DNA from: Lysobacterales bacterium
GTDB taxonomy: Bacteria; Pseudomonadota; Gammaproteobacteria; Xanthomonadales; SZUA-5
Direction of reading: 5' to 3'
Length of the DNA: 64,000 nucleotides
NCBI GenBank assembly: GCA_019187485.1
Contig: JABAQR010000024.1
Span: 1-64,000, forward strand
The notes under the pieces were generated by a model, which was given only the letters and a program-made list of their open reading frames with translations, was not told where the DNA came from and ran no database searches. Positions 60,990 through 64,000 of the stretch are shown piece after piece (positions within the stretch are counted from its first letter, which is position 1; the number at the start of each line of letters is the position of its first letter). Position numbers and translations under genes: made by a program.

Positions 60990-61460
60990 TCAACCGCCCA
61001 CTTTCCCCTGCAGGTACAAAGGCTCGCCGAGCTGGTCGATCAGGCCGATCTGCGTCTCCAGCCAGTCGATGTGCTCTTCCTCGCTTTCGAGGATCCCCTC
61101 GAGCAGCTCGCGGCTGCCGTAATCGCGCACCGACTCGCAGTGGGCGATGGCGTCTTTCAGATCGGGAACCCCTGCTTCCTCCAGCTTCAAGTCGCAGGCG
61201 AGCATCTCGCGCGGGGATTCGCCAATCAGCAACTTGTTGAGTTTCTGCAGATTCGGCAGGCCCTCGAGGAAGAGGATGCGCTCAATCAGGCGATCCGCGT
61301 GCTTCATCTCGTCGATCGATTCCTTGTACTCGTGCTCGGCGAGCTCCCGGTAGCCGAAGTTGCGGAACATCCGCGAGTGCAGGAAATACTGGTTGATCGC
61401 CGTCAGTTCGTTGGCGAGGATCTTGTTGAGGCACGCGATGACCTTGGTGTCGCCTTTCAT
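60990..61460 (-). CDS. bfr: Bacterioferritin
   Basis: A 156-residue iron-storage subunit forming a 24-mer. Ferroxidase ligands are present: Glu18 in [10 protein letters not shown], Glu51 and His54 in DEMKHAD, Glu94 region LACDLKLEE, and Glu127/His130 in EEEHIDW. A Met in HSRMFRNFG is near the haem-binding site (Met52 is in the same DEMKHAD segment). bfd lies directly upstream on the same strand. Confidence 0.96.
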   Translation of the reverse strand: MKGDTKVIACLNKILANELTAINQYFLHSRMFRNFGYRELAEHEYKESIDEMKHADRLIERILFLEGLPNLQKLNKLLIGESPREMLACDLKLEEAGVPDLKDAIAHCESVRDYGSRELLEGILESEEEHIDWLETQIGLIDQLGEPLYLQGKVGG

Positions 61461-61580
61461 GGCCGGAATCCTGACTTGCGATCGCGGCGCGACCGGGTGC
61501 CGGATCATAGCCAGCGGGTACACCGAGAGGATGATTGCGAAGTGTTCGCTTTCGCGCCCGAAGGCGGGCGCCGACCCAGC

Positions 61581-61784
61581 TCAGGCCGCAACCCACTCGC
61601 GACGATGGTGAACGGCGGGGCCCGCGACTGCGTCGCGCAGCACTTCCTCGGCGACTTCGCTGCAACTGCCGCAGCCCGTGCTGCAGCCCGTGCTCATCGC
61701 CAGCTCGCCCAGCGTACGGATCCCGGCTTGTGCGGCGCGGTGGATTGCGGATTCGGTAACCCCGTTGCACAGGCAGACGTACAT
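61581..61784 (-). CDS. bfd: Bacterioferritin-associated ferredoxin Bfd
   Basis: A 67-residue 2Fe-2S protein that reduces bacterioferritin haem and releases stored iron. The four Cys have the family spacing: CLC near the N-terminus and CGSC after a CSTG stretch. The start MYVCLCNGVTE is canonical. A strong promoter with a Fur-like site precedes it, consistent with expression on iron starvation. Confidence 0.95.
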   Translation of the reverse strand: MYVCLCNGVTESAIHRAAQAGIRTLGELAMSTGCSTGCGSCSEVAEEVLRDAVAGPAVHHRREWVAA

Positions 61785-61814
61785 GGCGGTGTCCCATCTT
61801 CGTGTCCGGCCGCA

Positions 61815-61844
61815 AGCGTATTGGCAATGCGAATGGTTGTCAAT
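61815..61844 (-). promoter_or_regulatory. bfd promoter with overlapping Fur-like box
   Basis: On the minus strand, a perfect -35 TTGACA (61838-61843) is separated by 17 bases from TACGCT (61815-61820), a weak -10. The 15-mer TGACAACCATTCGCA (61828-61842) matches the Fur consensus TGATAATCATTATCA at 11 positions and overlaps the promoter, so iron-loaded Fur would block it. Confidence 0.65.
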
Positions 61845-62056
61845 TCCAAGCCGATTCGCAGCGGCATGCGTTCATCCTCGTGCGGGGCGTGCTCGCCCCG
61901 ATTGCGCAACCAGCGAGGCACGCGCCCGCAAGCGCGGTTCGGTCTGTTCCAGCCGCGACTTCGCGAGGGGTTTTTCCGGGGGAGCAGCGAGGCACGCATC
62001 GGGAGCGATGCGGGCATGCCCGCCGGAGCAAGGGCGGATTGGACCCGGCGGGCCCC

Positions 62057-62581
62057 TCAGCCGCGTGCGCTGCGCATCGCTGTTTGCGGTTCCTCGGCGA
62101 TCTCGGTTTGCCTGCGCGCCGCAGGTGCCAGATGGCGCAGCGCACGTTCGTAGACGCCGCGTTTGAACGCGACCACATGCTCCAGCGGATACCAGAAGTC
62201 GACCCAGCGCCACAGGTCGAACTCCGGGCGTTCGGTGCCGTCCAGACGCACCAGCGATTCGTCGGCCACCAGTTTCAGCAGGAACCACACCTGCTTCTGG
62301 CCGATGCAGACCGGCCGCACGTTGGTGCGCACGCAATGTCGCGGCAGGCGGTAGCGCAGCCAGCCGGGTGTCGCCGCGAGGATTTCGACGTGCTCGGCCG
62401 ACAGGCCGGTTTCCTCGAGGAGCTCGCGGTACATCGCTTCCTCGGGGGTCTCGTCGCTGTTCATGCCGCCCTGCGGGAACTGCCAGCCGTCGCGGCGCAC
62501 GCGGCGCGCCCAGAAGACGCTGCCGTCCCGCTGCATCAACACGATTCCCACATTCGGTCTGTAGCCATCCGGATCGATCAC
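62057..62581 (-). CDS. rppH: RNA pyrophosphohydrolase RppH
   Basis: A 174-residue Nudix hydrolase that removes pyrophosphate from mRNA 5' ends and triggers decay by RNase [16 protein letters not shown] at the N-terminus and the Nudix box [23 protein letters not shown]-type pattern (G...E...REllEETG) are complete, and QFPQGG precedes it. GTG 62581 has a GGAG site eight bases upstream and aligns with E. coli; TTG 62599 is a less likely alternative. The 272-bp gap to bfd holds the bfd promoter. Confidence 0.95.
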   Translation of the reverse strand: MIDPDGYRPNVGIVLMQRDGSVFWARRVRRDGWQFPQGGMNSDETPEEAMYRELLEETGLSAEHVEILAATPGWLRYRLPRHCVRTNVRPVCIGQKQVWFLLKLVADESLVRLDGTERPEFDLWRWVDFWYPLEHVVAFKRGVYERALRHLAPAARRQTEIAEEPQTAMRSARG

Positions 62582-62820
62582 CCGGGCCGCTCCGTGCAAC
62601 TCCTTGCATGATTTTGCATTTCGCCCCGCGTCGCCACAAGAGGAGCGCAGCAGGGGTGCGACTCGCGATGGAGCGACGCCGGTGCGGAGAACGGATCCGT
62701 CTCGCCATGAGTCCTCTTCGCGCCTTGCCTCGACGCAAAAATCATCGGAACTCTGTTCAAGTCAACTACGGAACACCACACTAGAATCCCCGCATCGCCT
62801 CCAGGTACCGACGTTCGCCC

Positions 62821-64000
62821 ATGAGTCGCAGCGTGATAGCGGCGCTCGAGCCCGTGCCTTTCGCGCGGCTGCCGCAACTGGCCTTGCCGCCGCGTGTGCG
62901 TGCGCTCGTCGAAGGCGTTTTCCAGACCCTGCTGCCGGTCGTCGACCACGGGCTGGAGCGCGCACTCGACGAACTCGAGCGTGACCTTTCGGCACACGTC
63001 GAACGCATCCGGACCGGTGAGCAGCGCGATCTGGCAGTCGCCGGGCTGCGAGAGCTGCGGCGCCACCGCGACGGGTTCGTGCACTCGACGCGTTGCGCCA
63101 TCCAACGCTCACTGCTGGGCATGGTGCACGCAGGAACCGCCGCCGCGCTGGCCGCAGAGGAGGTTTGCGACAGCGTGTCGCCCGAGGAGCAGCTGATGCT
63201 CTCGCAGGTGGCCGCGCGTGCCGAGATCCGTGCGGGCCAGGCGATGCAGGAGCTTTGCTGGCGGCTGGCTGTGATCGCCGGACGCCCGCCCCTGGAAGTG
63301 GAAGCGGTGCCCACCGGTCCGCAGCAACTGTGCGTCGCGCTGGCCGTCGGTGCGCGTCGTTTCACGCTCGATCGGACCCACCGCATGGGTCTGTTTCGGC
63401 GCATCGACAAGACTTTGTTTGCCGAAGCGCGGGCGCTCTACCAAGCGCTCAATCGCTACCTCGTCGCGCATCGGGTGTACCCGAACCTGCGGATTGGCGG
63501 CCGCCCGGAACCGGCAACGACGTCCGCCAGCGAGCCCATTGTCGACATGGCGCAGGTGCTGGCTCCGTCGGTGCCGGGGACGGTTCCGGTGCCCTTGCCC
63601 GCAAGGCCCGTCATCCCGGAGCCCGATCCGCAGCCGATGGCCACGGCGAGTACGCAGCCGCCGTCGGCCGCGGAGTTGCCGCTCGATGTTCCGGTTGCGG
63701 GGCCGGCGCACGCTGTGCCGGCCGCGGCGTGGTCCGGACCGGCGCGGGCGCCGGTCGACCGACCGTTGGACCTGGAGTTCTTCCGCATGCTTCGCGAACT
63801 CGCCGGCGGCCGTCGGCGTGCTGCCGCGGGCAATGGCGACGAGGCGCGTTCGCGTCCGCTGGCCGATCGCTCCGAGTTGGTCCAGGCGCTGGGTGCGCTG
63901 CAACGGCAGCCGGTCGCAGCGAGGATGCTCGGGGTGCGACTGGACGGCGCCTACATCCGCCAGGAACTGCTCAATCAAATGCGCGCACGCACTGCCAGCG
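62821..64000 (+). CDS. DUF1631 family protein, 3' end outside window
   Basis: An open frame of 393 codons running off the right edge. Residues 10-230 are helical with many Leu/Arg, including HSTRCAIQRSLLGMVHAG; then a Pro/Ala-rich linker and another helical part (FRMLRELAGGRRR). The look and position match the long DUF1631 proteins (about 700-750 residues) of Lysobacterales and Pseudomonas, whose function is unknown. ATG 62821 is in line with a TAGAAT (62782-62787) that may be its -10. Divergent from rppH. Confidence 0.8.
   Translation, partial: MSRSVIAALEPVPFARLPQLALPPRVRALVEGVFQTLLPVVDHGLERALDELERDLSAHVERIRTGEQRDLAVAGLRELRRHRDGFVHSTRCAIQRSLLGMVHAGTAAALAAEEVCDSVSPEEQLMLSQVAARAEIRAGQAMQELCWRLAVIAGRPPLEVEAVPTGPQQLCVALAVGARRFTLDRTHRMGLFRRIDKTLFAEARALYQALNRYLVAHRVYPNLRIGGRPEPATTSASEPIVDMAQVLAPSVPGTVPVPLPARPVIPEPDPQPMATASTQPPSAAELPLDVPVAGPAHAVPAAAWSGPARAPVDRPLDLEFFRMLRELAGGRRRAAAGNGDEARSRPLADRSELVQALGALQRQPVAARMLGVRLDGAYIRQELLNQMRARTAS

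Overview
The window is a very GC-rich, gene-dense chromosome segment from a gammaproteobacterium, most likely of the order Lysobacterales (Xanthomonadales). The evidence is gene order and content: miaA-hfq-hflX-hflK-hflC-DUF2065-purA, prmB-aroC-asd-fimV, truA-trpF-trpB-trpA-accD-folC-(SPOR)-cvpA-purF and rpsF-rpsR-rplI-dnaB blocks, an S46 dipeptidyl-peptidase and a MurD2-like ligase. No rRNA, tRNA, CRISPR array, prophage or insertion sequence was recognised. Function calls come from reading translations and motifs by eye; no database search was run.

Layout. 0-8.2 kb: AmpD-like amidase, small hydrolase, the 23S rRNA methylase RlmKL, a Gly/Tyr/His-rich exported protein, S46 peptidase and a permease. 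8.2-14.5 kb: tRNA and RNA-chaperone genes (miaA, hfq), GTPase HflX, the HflKC membrane complex and purA. 14.6-20 kb, minus strand: a 1,213-residue autotransporter with DUF11 repeats, then psd and a SCO1-like copper protein. 20.2-27.9 kb: prmB, aroC, asd, fimV, glpK. 28.1-29.9 kb: a response-regulator phosphatase coupled to a STAS protein (partner-switching pair). 29.9-36.3 kb: cytochrome b561, MurD2-like ligase, pyrophosphatase, serS with an unusual insertion, a BAX-inhibitor-1 protein and an LhgO-like oxidase. 36.5-45.8 kb: the truA-trp-accD-folC-purF run. 46.0-50.1 kb: a DUF455 protein and three consecutive exported-protein genes that look like a dockerin protein and two cohesin-like proteins, the last with an IPTL-CTERM-like tail. 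50.5-57.9 kb: glmS, PduO-type cobalamin adenosyltransferase with a DUF6580 membrane protein, a methyltransferase, two UbiH-family hydroxylases, glutathione peroxidase and endonuclease III. 58.1-64 kb: dnaB, rplI, rpsR, rpsF, bfr, bfd, rppH and the 5' part of a DUF1631 gene cut by the window end.

The most unusual signal is non-coding. Several intergenic gaps hold mirrored pairs of short tandem repeats (7-9 bp units). Each locus has its own unit, the two arms are inverted copies separated by about 40-280 bp, and the arms share flanking motifs (an AGAAGCG-like outer edge and a GAAGCtCGC-like inner edge). A related one-armed array of eleven TGCCCTCG units overlaps the start of a ubiH gene, where copy number would switch an upstream ATG in or out of frame. 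The second notable signal is the cohesin/dockerin-like cluster, whose largest protein shares a Cys-containing repeat module with the autotransporter passenger 30 kb away.
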